DNA of 64,000 nucleotides, taken from assembly GCF_004146235.1 (NCBI RefSeq), contig NZ_SELO01000016.1, positions 37,330 to 101,329 on the forward strand, written 5' to 3'. This document shows, in pieces, positions 30,856 to 40,586 of the stretch. The position numbers and the translations under genes are program-made. This stretch comes from Tropicimonas sp. IMCC6043 (GTDB lineage: Bacteria; Pseudomonadota; Alphaproteobacteria; Rhodobacterales; Rhodobacteraceae). Position 1 is the stretch's first letter, and every line of letters starts with the position of its first letter. A model generated the notes under the pieces. It did no database searches and was not told the origin of the DNA. It saw only the letters and a program-made list of their open reading frames with translations.

Positions 30856-31179
30856 ATGCCCAAGGAAGAATGGGGAGTCAAGCGTGTCTGCCCGACCACC
30901 GGGAAACGGTTCTACGATCTCGGCCGGGACCCGATCGTCAGCCCCTACACCGGCGAGACCGTGCAGCTCGACACCGGCGCCAAATCTCGCGTCCTGATCA
31001 AAGAAGAAAAAGAAAAGAAATCCGCGCCCGACGACGATACCCTGATCGACGATGATGATGATCTCGATGCCGATGCAGACGTCGACCTCGGCGACGACGT
31101 GCTCGACGACGACGCGGACGAGGACAACGTCTCGCTCGACGATATCGCCGATGTCAGTTCGGACGACGACGACTCGTGA
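30856..31179 (+). CDS. TIGR02300 family protein
   Basis: The 107-residue protein starts MPKEEWGVKRVCPTTGKRFYD, the conserved opening of TIGR02300 proteins with a possible zinc-binding Cys/His set. It ends in a long Asp-rich tail (about residues 55-107). The function is unknown. The start at 30856 is preferred over 30841 because AAGGA precedes it and the family begins there. The tRNA-Ala gene follows. Confidence 0.88.
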   Translation: MPKEEWGVKRVCPTTGKRFYDLGRDPIVSPYTGETVQLDTGAKSRVLIKEEKEKKSAPDDDTLIDDDDDLDADADVDLGDDVLDDDADEDNVSLDDIADVSSDDDDS

Positions 31180-31248
31180 CGTCGCTTTCGGCAGGGGATC
31201 ATTTTTCCCTTGAACTCCTGCAGGGCGGTGACTAGACACCGCTCTACC

Positions 31249-31324
<76 letters not shown>

Positions 31325-31530
31325 AATCATTCCCATAACCGATTGTTTTATAAATACATTTCGGATCGCATCGGAAATTCTACCCTTCCTTCTACCTTTG
31401 CTGGTTTCGAAGCAGACACTGCGGACGCGGTGAGATTTCACGCGCTGGTGACGCAGGTGAATCGCACTACTCCGCCGCGTAGGTCTTGCTGACGGTCTCG
31501 TTCACGTCAAAAGATGAACGGAGTCGTAGA

Positions 31531-32985
31531 CTAGTAGCACGTGATGAACCGCGTGAACCCTTGGACTTTCTCCGCGAGATCCACCGGGTTCATCCCCGGG
31601 GCTTCGTCTGCTTCCCTCGGTTCGACACCGTTCTGGAACAGGAAGAGCTTGGCAATCTCTCCCCGAATCGCGAAGTTGACATTCTGCGGAATGTCGCCGA
31701 ATGCATCCGCGACGACTTGGGCGTTGAGCTTTGCAACGACGACGCCCACGACATTTCCTGCCGCGTCAACGACCGGTCCCCCGGAATTGCCGGGCTGAAC
31801 CGGTGCCGAAATCTGCATCTCGCTGACGTCGCCGCCCAAGCCCTTAAGGCTCGCAACTGTGCCGCGAGTAACATTGAGGCCGCCGAGGAGCCCGGCGTAG
31901 GGATACCCGGCGATGGTGACGTCCGAATTCAGGCGTGCAGGATTGTCGGCAAAAACAGCGCTTGCCCAGCCCGAAGCTCCTTCCACGGCGAGTAAGGCCA
32001 AATCAAAGCCTTCGTCGGCTGCAATGAGCTTTGCCGGATGGTCGTCTACCTCGATCAATTGGCATTCGCCGGCCACGTGGTAGTTTGTCAGCACCAGCCC
32101 ATCGGGCGAGACCACAAAGCCGGTACCTGAGCCTCCGCTGGATTGGGACCCATTAGTCGCCGGTGGCCGCCCATCCGGAAGCATTGCCGATGGTCTTTTG
32201 GAGCTATGCTCTGGCTCATCCTCCAGAACTGCAACCAACGCTGAAACTCCGCTCGTCAACTTGCCGGGTGGAAGGAACACCGGGGGAGCCGATCCGGGCC
32301 GTATGCTTCCAGAGACGGCAGCAAGTTGTCCCCCGTCGGCATCACTAGCGGAAAGCATGACAGTCGACCACAAGCGCCCGCGCAGATCCGAGCGAGTGTA
32401 AAGTGAATTTCCTGGTCCGGTCCGAGCAGATGTGATCCAGACATCTGATCTGCGCACTTCGTAGGGGGTCGTGCCGGCTACCGCCTGATCGAGGGTATAG
32501 GCATGGAGGCGGCCGACTTGCGAGGCATCACCCCTCGTGAGTGAATACGCCAACGATGTCTCAGTGTGGTTGAGGTTGGCAAAACTCCCTGATGTTCCGG
32601 CATCCCGGATCTTCTTGGTTGGCACCAGCAGAGAAATGTCGAGCGTCTCCAGATGACGCTCCTCCCATCCATCCTTCTCGAATTGGTCGAGTGTTTGCAC
32701 TGCAAGCAACGTAGCCAGCCAGTTTGGGACAGGTCCAAATATCTCGTTCTGGACAGCATACCTTTCCAGCGCTCGCTGACTTCCCGCGCCCCAGGCACCG
32801 TCCAGCATGGCGTTATAGGTCCCGCTGAGAGCCAGTCCCGCCTGAAGGAAGCGTTTTTCGGCTGCGCTGAGATTCCTCGCGTCGAACTCCAAATATAGCT
32901 CTTCCTCGGTGTAAGCTTCGACCGGGGAAACGCCGAAGAGCAAGGCCAAGATTAGGCAAATCGCGGCTTCAAGGGTGTTCCGCAT
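31531..32985 (-). CDS. Secreted trypsin-like serine protease with peptidoglycan-binding-like N-terminus
   Basis: The 484-residue protein starts at the ATG preceded by AGGAAGC, giving a signal peptide of about 25 residues. Residues about 40-95 resemble a peptidoglycan-binding module (LQAGLALSGTYNAMLDGAWGAGSQRAL). The C-terminal protease domain has the triad H303 (TNYHVAGEC), D328 (GFDLALLAV) and S401 (QPGNSGGPV), so it should be active. It is the first gene inside the island and is probably co-transcribed with the Cys-rich peptide gene upstream. Confidence 0.9.
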   Translation of the reverse strand: MRNTLEAAICLILALLFGVSPVEAYTEEELYLEFDARNLSAAEKRFLQAGLALSGTYNAMLDGAWGAGSQRALERYAVQNEIFGPVPNWLATLLAVQTLDQFEKDGWEERHLETLDISLLVPTKKIRDAGTSGSFANLNHTETSLAYSLTRGDASQVGRLHAYTLDQAVAGTTPYEVRRSDVWITSARTGPGNSLYTRSDLRGRLWSTVMLSASDADGGQLAAVSGSIRPGSAPPVFLPPGKLTSGVSALVAVLEDEPEHSSKRPSAMLPDGRPPATNGSQSSGGSGTGFVVSPDGLVLTNYHVAGECQLIEVDDHPAKLIAADEGFDLALLAVEGASGWASAVFADNPARLNSDVTIAGYPYAGLLGGLNVTRGTVASLKGLGGDVSEMQISAPVQPGNSGGPVVDAAGNVVGVVVAKLNAQVVADAFGDIPQNVNFAIRGEIAKLFLFQNGVEPREADEAPGMNPVDLAEKVQGFTRFITCY

Positions 32986-33054
32986 GCTTCCTGTCTCCCG
33001 GACCATCGGAGCCGTAGCGTCGCCAGTGGCGCGCTTTTTCGCCGCCGAAGTTGT

Positions 33055-33318
33055 CTACCCGTTGCAAGCACATCCCACCCCCTTATGGCACGTCTTGTCA
33101 CGGGAGATGCATGAGTCGCCGCAGGCCTTGCCTTTACGACAAGTCTTGCAGCAAGTAGCATCGAGAACTGTCCCGCTTCTGTCGGAGAGTGCATTGTTCC
33201 AGACATCGAGGATCGAAGCCGTCTCGCTTGATACCGTCGAAACGGAAGCTTCACCGGCCATCGCTCCTGAAGAGAACAACGCTATGGTAACCGCGAGTGC
33301 TGATACTAACCTCGACAA
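33055..33318 (-). CDS. Cys-rich secreted small protein, TTG start
   Basis: The 87-residue product has a signal peptide (about residues 1-21, cut after AMA) and a Cys-rich C-terminus: CCKTC, GKACGDSC, KTCHKG and GCAC within the last 35 residues, eight Cys in all plus a His. No ATG fits; the TTG at 33318 has AGGAGAAG at ideal spacing. Similar GKACG-SC tails occur on other secreted proteins, but the role is unknown. Disulfide or metal binding is plausible. It sits 69 bp upstream of the protease. Confidence 0.75.
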   Translation of the reverse strand: MSRLVSALAVTIALFSSGAMAGEASVSTVSSETASILDVWNNALSDRSGTVLDATCCKTCRKGKACGDSCISRDKTCHKGVGCACNG

Positions 33319-33548
33319 GACACTTCTCCTATCGGTTCTCGACCAATAGTGTCTGTCAATTGGAACGAAAGTGCGACGGGAAAGTGTTAACGGTTTCAGG
33401 CGAGCGGACTAGCAGCCTTCCGAACCCGCCACGACAATCGGCGGATGCTTTGGAAACGAACGGATATCGAACCACTTGAACCACGTGCCGTCCGGGTTGG
33501 CCCGATCACCGGAGCGGATCGGGAAATGGCATTTGCTCTTCCCGGCAG

Positions 33549-34457
33549 CTAACGGTCCAGCAATTTCATGAGCAAGTCAGGTTGGCCGGTCATGTAGGCC
33601 GGCGCACCGAGGCTTATCGCTGCCAGCCAATCCGACGCGTCGCCATGGTCTAGTGCCGCATCCTTGCCATCATGAACACCGCTGACGGCAACACGAATGT
33701 CGAGTTCTGCTGCTCTGGCCCGGCAATCAGGCGTCATTCGCCTGTCCGGAACGACGACTACCGCCAATAGAGCGCCCTGGCCGCCAGATAGCTTGTCGAG
33801 GTCAGCCACGCAGTCCGTCGTTCGTTCCATCGAGACAAAGGTGCCGATCCCGGTAACCGACGCAACGTCGGACAGAAGGGACGCGTCGTAATAGAAAATA
33901 CCGAAAAGCAACAGATTGCCGGTGTCGTGGCCTTGTAGCAGCGGAACGACGCTCCTCGCCTCGTACCGCTTCAGGTCCAGCAAGACCAGTATCCGCCCTT
34001 CGGCCATTTCGAGCGCTTCTTCCAGCGTCGGGATAGTGTGATCCGCGCCGTCCGTGCCATCGGTGAGCCGCAGGCGCCTGAGGTCGCCAAGCGTATAGTC
34101 GCCGATATAGTCTTTTCCGCCACGTCTCTCTCGGGTCGGACCTCCCGGCACGCCGTCAGGAAAGACGCGCTCGACGTCGGTGGTGCGGTTCAGCGTGGGG
34201 TCGTGCATCAAAACGTAGTGGCCATCGCCCGTAAGCTGCGCGTCGAGCTTCACCATGTCGATGCCACGGTCGAGCGCGGCCCCGAGCCAAGCCAGAGAAT
34301 TCTCCGGCGCACCGTCGAGCCGTGCATAGCGATGCGCAATCACCAGCGGCGGCTGGCCGGGCTCCATCCTTTCCCCGATGGCTACCTGAGCGTAGACGAG
34401 TTGCGGCGCAAGAAATCCGGCGGCTGTAATCACCAGAAGAGCATATAGCTTGAACAT
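33549..34457 (-). CDS. Glycerophosphodiester phosphodiesterase-like exported protein with altered metal site
   Basis: The 302-residue protein has a signal peptide (about residues 1-24) and a GDPD TIM-barrel start: the AHR motif (H42, R43), PENS (E52, N53) and MHDPTLNRTTD (H85, D86). The metal-binding ExD motif reads KLD (K70, D72), so a conserved Glu is replaced by Lys and activity may be altered or lost. IPTLEEALEMAEGR and LVLLDLK are further family motifs. The upstream in-frame ATG at 34511 lacks a leader and is rejected. Confidence 0.82.
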   Translation of the reverse strand: MFKLYALLVITAAGFLAPQLVYAQVAIGERMEPGQPPLVIAHRYARLDGAPENSLAWLGAALDRGIDMVKLDAQLTGDGHYVLMHDPTLNRTTDVERVFPDGVPGGPTRERRGGKDYIGDYTLGDLRRLRLTDGTDGADHTIPTLEEALEMAEGRILVLLDLKRYEARSVVPLLQGHDTGNLLLFGIFYYDASLLSDVASVTGIGTFVSMERTTDCVADLDKLSGGQGALLAVVVVPDRRMTPDCRARAAELDIRVAVSGVHDGKDAALDHGDASDWLAAISLGAPAYMTGQPDLLMKLLDR

Positions 34458-34797
34458 ATTCCCCGCCCCACGCGAGAACTCCGGTCGGTCAAGTTTGAAC
34501 CGATCCGTCAAAGCGTGCCTGTCGAGGTTGCCGCGCGGCTAGTGGGTTCGCCATGATCTTGGTCAAGAGCAAAGGGCGCAAAGAGGGGACGCAATTCCAA
34601 GTGAGAACGGTCCAAGGCCCGCGGCGGTAAACAGCCACACACGCTGCGAAGTACGAGCGCCTGTCTCGGACGTCCTCTGGAATGTCCACTTCGACTTCAG
34701 CGGTGGATCTTTCTCTGAGCCAGTTGGTCGCCGGTGGACCCGAAGCCAAGTCGCCTGCTAACGTACCAGGGTTTGCATGAAGTCGGAGGCAAAAAAT
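34458..34797. other. Divergent intergenic region
   Basis: These 340 bases separate the divergent GDPD-like and lipoprotein genes and should hold both promoters. No coding frame with a ribosome-binding site, repeat or clear hairpin was seen. Confidence 0.4.
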
Positions 34798-35217
34798 ATG
34801 ACGAAAGTTTTGAGCCTTTTCGCTTGCGCCGCTGTTGTTTCCGGCTGCACGGAAATGGGTCCCCAAGTTTCAGCGGACGAACTTCGCACGAGATTAACCG
34901 GACAGAAAGTGCAGCTCCGGCCCGACGGAGGGCCAAAGCCCGGTGAACCTGAAGCGTTTAACATGACTTTCCGTGCAAACGGCGCGCTCACTGTTGAGCC
35001 CATCGGCTCGCGCACCGCGGTCGTTAGCGACGGTGATGTCACGATCAGATTCCCGCTCGGCTTCGACGGCGCCTGGGATGTCCGGGACGGTGAGCTGTGC
35101 ATAGGAATGCAGCGCCGGCTCGATTGCCAGCCGGCCACGGTCTCGGGTGACATCCTGGTCGTCACTGACCGCGACAGCGGCGACACGGCGCGCGGGCGTC
35201 TCCAGCCAACGCAATAG
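34798..35217 (+). CDS. Small lipoprotein
   Basis: The 139-residue product has a short leader ending in the lipobox VSGC (Cys at about residue 16), so it is a lipoprotein processed by the Lgt pathway. GGAGGCAAAAAAT precedes the ATG. The mature part is beta-rich, with phrases such as GEPEAFNMTFRANGALTVEP and CIGMQRRLDCQPATV that resemble small lipid-anchored beta-sandwich proteins. No named domain is recognised. Confidence 0.75.
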   Translation: MTKVLSLFACAAVVSGCTEMGPQVSADELRTRLTGQKVQLRPDGGPKPGEPEAFNMTFRANGALTVEPIGSRTAVVSDGDVTIRFPLGFDGAWDVRDGELCIGMQRRLDCQPATVSGDILVVTDRDSGDTARGRLQPTQ

Positions 35218-35496
35218 CTCAGGTCCACTGCGGGCGCCATTTGTCTCATTTTCCTGCGACTTCGATGTGGGGCTTTCTATCGGCGATAACAAACACTTAC
35301 TGGCACGATGGTGTCGCGGCAGCTAAGGCCAATGTCTGAGGCAGTGGCGAACCTTACTTCGTCGGGTACCGCAACGATGAAAGGCCGCACAAAACCGCTC
35401 GCCGCTCCCATTACAAGTTCATACCGATGAACGGAGGCGGGCCTGGGGTGAGGCTGAGGAAGTGGGGGAGACTACGGTGAAGAGACATCATTTTCG

Positions 35497-35904
35497 TCAA
35501 ATCGGCGCCGCGTTCACCTCTATGGTGTTGTAGTCTGGATCAAGCAGGTAGAGTTGCGGGAATCCGGCAATGCTGTCGCGGCTTACCAGCATCCGCTTGG
35601 GGTTTCCCTCTGGCATCGTGTCACTGAAGCCGGCACGTTCGAGGCGATCGACCATCTCTTCGAAGGCATCCGTTGCGAAGGCGAAATGCACATCTGCGAT
35701 GTCGATGGTTGGGGTAGTCCGGTATGTGCCGGATGGGTTGGACACTAGATGAATTTGGCGATCACCACAGCCGAGCCAGACACCAGGAATACCGAACGGA
35801 GGGCGCGGCAGTCGCGTCAGGTCGAAGAGGTCCTCGTAGAATGCGGCCGAAATCTTAACATTCCTGACAGGATAGGAAACGTGATGCAGAAGCAGTCCTG
35901 GCAT
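35497..35904 (-). CDS. VOC (glyoxalase/bleomycin resistance) family protein
   Basis: The 135-residue protein has two beta-alpha-beta-beta-beta units: LLLHHVSYPVRNVKISAAFYED with a ligand His, and IDIADVHFAFATDAFEEMVDRL with another, ending in LYLLDPDYNTIEVN, where Glu is the last metal ligand. The substrate is not deducible. It stands alone in the cargo part of the island. Confidence 0.85.
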   Translation of the reverse strand: MPGLLLHHVSYPVRNVKISAAFYEDLFDLTRLPRPPFGIPGVWLGCGDRQIHLVSNPSGTYRTTPTIDIADVHFAFATDAFEEMVDRLERAGFSDTMPEGNPKRMLVSRDSIAGFPQLYLLDPDYNTIEVNAAPI

Positions 35905-36236
35905 GAGGGTCGCCCTCCCTTGTGAGGCGATACTACTGGATTCGGCTCAGAGCACCAAATTCACGCCAGAAGCCTGAAGATTCTGGCCCGAGTTTCTATC
36001 CGCTCTCGATGCGGCGGCGCGGTCATCGCGCTTGGTCTCGTGTGTCCCAGGTGGGACAGACCAGCCACCGCCTCCCACTGCCCTAGCTCCCATCGCTCAG
36101 GAACAAACTGCGGCCTTCCTTCAGAGCGGTGCCGTAGGCAATCCAATCGGCAACAGCCCCGCCTTCGCCGGAAAATTCTTCTTGCGACCGCCTTTGAGTG
36201 TATGATCCGGGGAACAGTTCTTGTGGGGACACGTCA
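35905..36236. other. Intergenic region, no feature seen
   Basis: Between the VOC and DUF805 genes. Short overlapping frames have no ribosome-binding site or family resemblance; nothing further is supported. Confidence 0.4.
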
Positions 36237-36650
36237 ATGGGATTTGCTGAAGCCGTAAAGACCTGTTTGAGTAAATATGTTACCTTCTCCGGTCGCGCGC
36301 AACGTTCAGAGTTCTGGTGGTTCGTGCTTTTCGCCTATGGCTTTGGGATCGTGTTCTCCATCGTTGATCTGTCTCTTTTCGGCGAGACGACAACGATAGC
36401 GACCGACGGGACCGCCAGCGTGTCCTCTGAAACGGATTTCGCTCCGTTCACCTCGATTTTCGGATTGGCCGTGGTCCTGCCTTACATCTCGGTGTCAGTG
36501 AGGCGGCTGCACGATACGGACCGTAGCGGCTGGTGGTACTGGCTAGGTTTGATCCCGTTGATCGGTGTCATTGTTCTGATCGTCTGGTTCGCAACGAAGG
36601 GAACCGCAGGACCCAATCGTTTTGGCGAAGACCCACTGAACACGGCATAG
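36237..36650 (+). CDS. DUF805 membrane protein
   Basis: The 137-residue protein has the DUF805 pattern: a cytoplasmic N-terminus with TFSGRAQRSEFWWFVLF, several membrane helices, and VRRLHDTDRSGWWYWLGLIP, ending in KGTAGPNRFGEDP. DUF805 proteins are small inner-membrane proteins of unknown role. The start chosen is the ATG where family similarity begins; 36198 would add an unlikely extension. Confidence 0.9.
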   Translation: MGFAEAVKTCLSKYVTFSGRAQRSEFWWFVLFAYGFGIVFSIVDLSLFGETTTIATDGTASVSSETDFAPFTSIFGLAVVLPYISVSVRRLHDTDRSGWWYWLGLIPLIGVIVLIVWFATKGTAGPNRFGEDPLNTA

Positions 36651-36932
36651 GTTCCCGACTTCGCTGTTTCTGCATCGCGCAAGCGGCGGGCCTCGTGGAT
36701 TTCGTCGCGGCGAAGGCCCAGGTCGGCGGTGGTGGCAAGTTTGGCGAACTGGTTTCCTCGGCTTGGCAACCGTTGGCGTCCACAACGGTTGGATTTCCGC
36801 CCTTTGACACCTCCTCCCTTTCCTGCGCGCCGGGGGTGAGGTTGAGAAAGCAGGGCGTCCGAGCCGTCAGCCGCTCTTGTTCGATTCAAAGGCAGTTATC
36901 TGACTCAAACCGGGAGAAGTGGGGGGCGAAGA

Positions 36933-37157
36933 ATGAGTCTCTGGATGGCCGCAATTCTGTTGGTGGGCCTGTTAGCCGGATCAAAAGTCGCACAGGTTTG
37001 GCTCTTTCCGGCGTATCGGAAGACTTGGCGCACATGGGACAGGCACAAGGACCCCATTGCGTGGAAGCTTATTCGCGCTCATCCATTTCACGAGCTTGGT
37101 TGGTATCTCTTTGCTGCATTGCTGTCGGCCGCTGTTTTCTACTTGGCCGTGGCCTGA
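36933..37157 (+). CDS. Small membrane protein with two helices
   Basis: The 74-residue product has hydrophobic segments at about residues 3-22 and 52-73 separated by a basic loop with WRTWDRHKDP. A purine-rich stretch with GGGGGGCG precedes the ATG. No family is recognised. It lies alone after the DUF805 gene on the same strand. Confidence 0.55.
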   Translation: MSLWMAAILLVGLLAGSKVAQVWLFPAYRKTWRTWDRHKDPIAWKLIRAHPFHELGWYLFAALLSAAVFYLAVA

Positions 37158-37484
37158 ACAACTCGTCGATTGGCAGCGACGTCGGCGCTCGTCGCGACGA
37201 AGGACAATGTCGTCTGCGGTCGGAGGTGCGTTGTTGGCCCCAACGCATGTCCTGTCCCGGCCAGCAATCTCGCCCCGCTCCTGCGCGGCGTCGTATTCGT
37301 CGGCAAGACGCGCCTTGGCGCTCCGATAGACCGGCGTCGCGGGCCGCTTTTTTGCGGGAAACCAAGGGGACGACGCGTCCCGATGGTTTCCGCGCCCGAC
37401 TCCATGATCATCACCCTGCGCCGGCTCAATCTGCTTCAGCAGTTCACTAGCGCGCCGGGTGGCGGGCCGATTCGGGGAGAATAG
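37158..37484. other. Intergenic region, no feature seen
   Basis: These 327 bases contain only unsupported short frames. The sequence looks like decayed or non-coding island DNA. Confidence 0.35.
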
Positions 37485-38072
37485 TCAATTCGGTGTCCAT
37501 CCGGGGTAAAACTCATCGATGTTCAGCCACCCCGTGAACTGGTGCGTCGCGTCCTGCGGCGGAAAAGGTCCGTCCTTGCGGAGAATTGCGCCATAGCCGC
37601 CCTGATCCGCCCCGCCGCCCACGACGGTGCAGACCGGCCCGAAAGAATAGAGCAGAACCCCCACATGCTGCGTCCGGCCGCCTTTCGTCGGGTTCGACTG
37701 TTGGTAAAAATCACCGCTCTGCGGTTTCTGGCCTTCAGCCAAGGTATGCCAACCGCGATTATTGGCGCCACAGACGTTCAGCGCAAAGGAATTGAAACTG
37801 AACGGCGGTCCGGACAAGGTGCCGGCCGACAGGATGTTCTTATGGACCCATGTCAGGAAAGACGTGCAGGTCGTTCCCGGCGGACTGCGGTTGAATAGCG
37901 AGACACAGCTCGCATGGTTCATCTTGGTCCATTTGAAGAAGACCCGCTCGTGGTCGTAATATTTCCGGCTTTCCGGGAAGTCCGTCCCGAGCTGTTCGAT
38001 CAGCCACTGACGCAGAGGCGACAATGACTCCCAATCGGACTTATACGGCCAAGCGTCGCGACGGGTATTCAT
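37485..38072 (-). CDS. NlpC/P60- or CHAP-like putative cysteine peptidase
   Basis: The 195-residue protein starts at an ATG with GGGAGGGAACTC upstream. C69 (GTTCTSFLTW) and H136 (TQHVGVLLYSF) are spaced and framed like the Cys and His of NlpC/P60-CHAP peptidases, with SGDFY between them. No signal peptide is present, so it may be a cytoplasmic effector-like or self-secreted protein. Assignment is by motif only. No immunity-like neighbour is obvious. Confidence 0.55.
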   Translation of the reverse strand: MNTRRDAWPYKSDWESLSPLRQWLIEQLGTDFPESRKYYDHERVFFKWTKMNHASCVSLFNRSPPGTTCTSFLTWVHKNILSAGTLSGPPFSFNSFALNVCGANNRGWHTLAEGQKPQSGDFYQQSNPTKGGRTQHVGVLLYSFGPVCTVVGGGADQGGYGAILRKDGPFPPQDATHQFTGWLNIDEFYPGWTPN

Positions 38073-38333
38073 GAGTTCCCTCCCCGAACCCATTTGTTCG
38101 AAAATACCGCGGCCAGGGTTGTGAGTCAAAATCGTCGGCGCTCCGCCGCATGGCCCCTCTTTCGCCAAGACGTGCTCATCCACCCTGATCTGGAGCGACA
38201 CGCGGATCTCGTCTCTGCGAGGGCCGGCGGTTGCCAAAGCGGCAAGCGTGTGGATAGCCACGGCCACACCTTGGACCAGGATACAGTGTAGCGCACTTTG
38301 ACGGTAGAGAGCGCCAAGGCGCGGCCGGACCCT

Positions 38334-38960
38334 TCACGTGGCAATGTATCGGTCACGCCGGTGATTGAAGGCGATGACGACATTGAGCACGAAAGCGCCA
38401 AGCAGAGAATAGAGCACTACCGAAGGTGGGAAGATGAAGGCCGCGACGGCAAAGAGCGCTGCGTCGAAGAGCAACTGGACGTAGCCAGCGCGGAACCCGA
38501 AGTGATCCTGAATCAGCAATGCCGTCACGCCGAGCCCGCCAAGACTTCCCTTGTGGCGAAACAAGATCAGCAATCCTGCGCCGACGAGAGTTCCGAAGAT
38601 CACCATGCCGACGGCCGGGGTCACGAGTTCTATCGCAAGATGACTGGGCAGCCATTCCGAGAGCACCGAAAGAGCCGTGACGCACGCCAATGAGCGCAAG
38701 GTGAAATTGGCCCCCATGCGGGTCCAGGCGAGCCAATAGAACGGCAAGTTCACGATGAAGAACACGAGCCCGAAGGGCCATTCGGTGAGATAGGAGACAA
38801 TCAGCGCCAGCCCTGCCGTCTGCCCTGTGAGAAAGCCGAGGTGGGTCAGGAACTGCAAACCCAGCGCGCAGAAGAAGACTCCGATGGAGAGGCCCTGCAA
38901 GTCCTCCAGTAGTGTGTGGCGAAGCGAGTCGGGGCGGTCGGTGTCGATGTGCGTGCTCAT
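38334..38960 (-). CDS. YitT family membrane protein
   Basis: The 208-residue protein has five or six membrane helices and YitT-type features: LQGLSIGVFFCALGLQFL, TGGTAGLA-like GQTAGLALIVSYLT, and RHKGSLGGLGVTALLIQ. YitT proteins lack an established role. The ATG at 38960 starts the homologous region; the very long upstream extension is antisense to the nuclease gene and rejected. Confidence 0.88.
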   Translation of the reverse strand: MSTHIDTDRPDSLRHTLLEDLQGLSIGVFFCALGLQFLTHLGFLTGQTAGLALIVSYLTEWPFGLVFFIVNLPFYWLAWTRMGANFTLRSLACVTALSVLSEWLPSHLAIELVTPAVGMVIFGTLVGAGLLILFRHKGSLGGLGVTALLIQDHFGFRAGYVQLLFDAALFAVAAFIFPPSVVLYSLLGAFVLNVVIAFNHRRDRYIAT

Positions 38961-39115
38961 GGAGCGCAGATGGCAAATCCGCCAACGAAGATCCAGTGCT
39001 CGCATTGGCGCTCCAAGCCGATCCAGATTTCCGTTTTGGTCCGCCGGCAGAGCGCCGATTTGCGCCGTTGCAATGCAGCGCGCGGTCCGTGATCGTATCG
39101 CCGATTGGAGATCCC

Positions 39116-39772
39116 ATGCGCACCGTAGTTCTATTGATGATTTCAATGACCGTTCCGAGCGCTGCCGCCGCCCAGGACCTCCGCATCGTGGACGGCGACA
39201 CCATCGAAATCGACTCCACCATCTACCGCCTGCATGGCATCGACGCCCCCGAGTTCGCGCAGAAATGCAACGCGGCCGGCGGCGGCACATGGCCCTGCGG
39301 GAAAGAGGCAGTTGCCGTTCTGACGGACCTGATCGGCGACCAGAACGTAACATGCGACGACCGGGGCAGCGACCAGTATGGCCGAACCATCGGCGTTTGC
39401 AGCGCAGGTGGCATCGACCTCAACGGGCGGATGGTCTCCACCGGCTACGCATGGGCCTTTGTCCGCTACATCGAAGACTACGTTGCCGAAGAGGCGGCGG
39501 CCCGTGAGCAGCGCCTAGGCATCTGGAGCAACGCCACAGAACCGCCGTGGGTCTATCGGGAGGCCAAGTGGAACGAAGCGTCAGGAGAGGCGCCGGAGGG
39601 CTGCCCGATCAAGGGAAACATCTCCGACAACGGCCGGATCTATCACACGCCATGGAGCCCCTGGTATTCGCGAACGAAGGTCAACGAGGCGAAGGGTGAG
39701 CGCTGGTTCTGCGACGAGGCAGAGGCCGTTGCGGCCGGGTGGCGGGCGCCGATTTGGGGCGTTAGCCGATGA
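39116..39772 (+). CDS. Secreted thermonuclease-like nuclease (SNase family)
   Basis: The 218-residue protein has a signal peptide (about residues 1-20, cut after AAA). The SNase fold motifs are VDGDTIEI, YRLHGIDAPEF with the catalytic Arg, a Glu in the next helix, and DQYGRTIG with the second Arg. The C-terminal 70 residues contain Trp-rich repeats (WSPWYSRTKV, GERWFC) and a Cys pair, as in other exported rhodobacterial SNases. GGAGATCCC precedes the ATG. Divergent from the YitT gene. Confidence 0.88.
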   Translation: MRTVVLLMISMTVPSAAAAQDLRIVDGDTIEIDSTIYRLHGIDAPEFAQKCNAAGGGTWPCGKEAVAVLTDLIGDQNVTCDDRGSDQYGRTIGVCSAGGIDLNGRMVSTGYAWAFVRYIEDYVAEEAAAREQRLGIWSNATEPPWVYREAKWNEASGEAPEGCPIKGNISDNGRIYHTPWSPWYSRTKVNEAKGERWFCDEAEAVAAGWRAPIWGVSR

Positions 39773-39896
39773 CGCAGGTGACGCGCGAAGCCAGCCGCAT
39801 CAACCGACGGATGCGTTTCTCGTTCAGCAGATAGCCATCGTTGCGCAGGTGCCAGGTCATCTGGCGCACATCTAGCGGTCGGGTCCGATGCAACTT

Positions 39897-40586
39897 CTAC
39901 GGCACAATCCGAAAAGAGGTGCTTCCATCGAGAATTCCGGTCACCGTCTCACAGCCGTGAGCCTCGAAGTAGAGATACGAGGCGGCGGCGAACCTGCGCG
40001 GAGCGAGCCCGTAAATGAAGATGTCGATCACCTCTGCAGAGATGGGCGGCTCAATGCCGGCGGCGTCAAGTAGCGTTTTTCGATGCTCAGGCGCTAGGGC
40101 AGCCAATTCTAGGGCATTGGCGATGTACTCGTGATCGACTGGTGCGATTTTCCGACCACCCAACTTCTGTTCGATGAGCGCGTGGGCCAACTCGTGAGTG
40201 AGAAGGGAGCAAAAGACCACGTCGTCCGGCAGGGCAGCATAGGCATCGTCAGCAAGCAAGTGATCGCGCAGCAGGTCCCGGTCGATGATCTGGATACGAC
40301 CGAGTTCGCAATCGAAGGATGCAAGGCATTCGCCGATGTTGTGAATAGGGCTGTAAACGACTTCGATCGTGATTGGTTCCGTCTGGGAAAGACCGCATCT
40401 GTCGAGTGCCCTCCGGGCATCTAAGGCTGCTGCACAGATCATGCTTTGCGTAGCCCCTTCCGATGCATCGACCCAAAATCCCGGATCGTCGCAAGGCACC
40501 GGATCGGCCGCGCCAGATACCGTGGCTGATCCAACCGTAACTGCCAACGTCGCCGCCTTAATCCAGCAATGCCGGGCGTTGTGCAT
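39897..40586 (-). CDS. Exported HExxH putative zinc metalloprotein (DUF6639-like)
   Basis: The 229-residue product has a signal peptide (about residues 1-26) and a zinc-peptidase motif LLTHELAHALIEQ with H131, E132 and H135. Six Cys are present in the mature part, two near the motif. The pattern resembles DUF6639 proteins, a tentative match. Peptidase activity is inference from the motif. Confidence 0.7.
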   Translation of the reverse strand: MHNARHCWIKAATLAVTVGSATVSGAADPVPCDDPGFWVDASEGATQSMICAAALDARRALDRCGLSQTEPITIEVVYSPIHNIGECLASFDCELGRIQIIDRDLLRDHLLADDAYAALPDDVVFCSLLTHELAHALIEQKLGGRKIAPVDHEYIANALELAALAPEHRKTLLDAAGIEPPISAEVIDIFIYGLAPRRFAAASYLYFEAHGCETVTGILDGSTSFRIVP

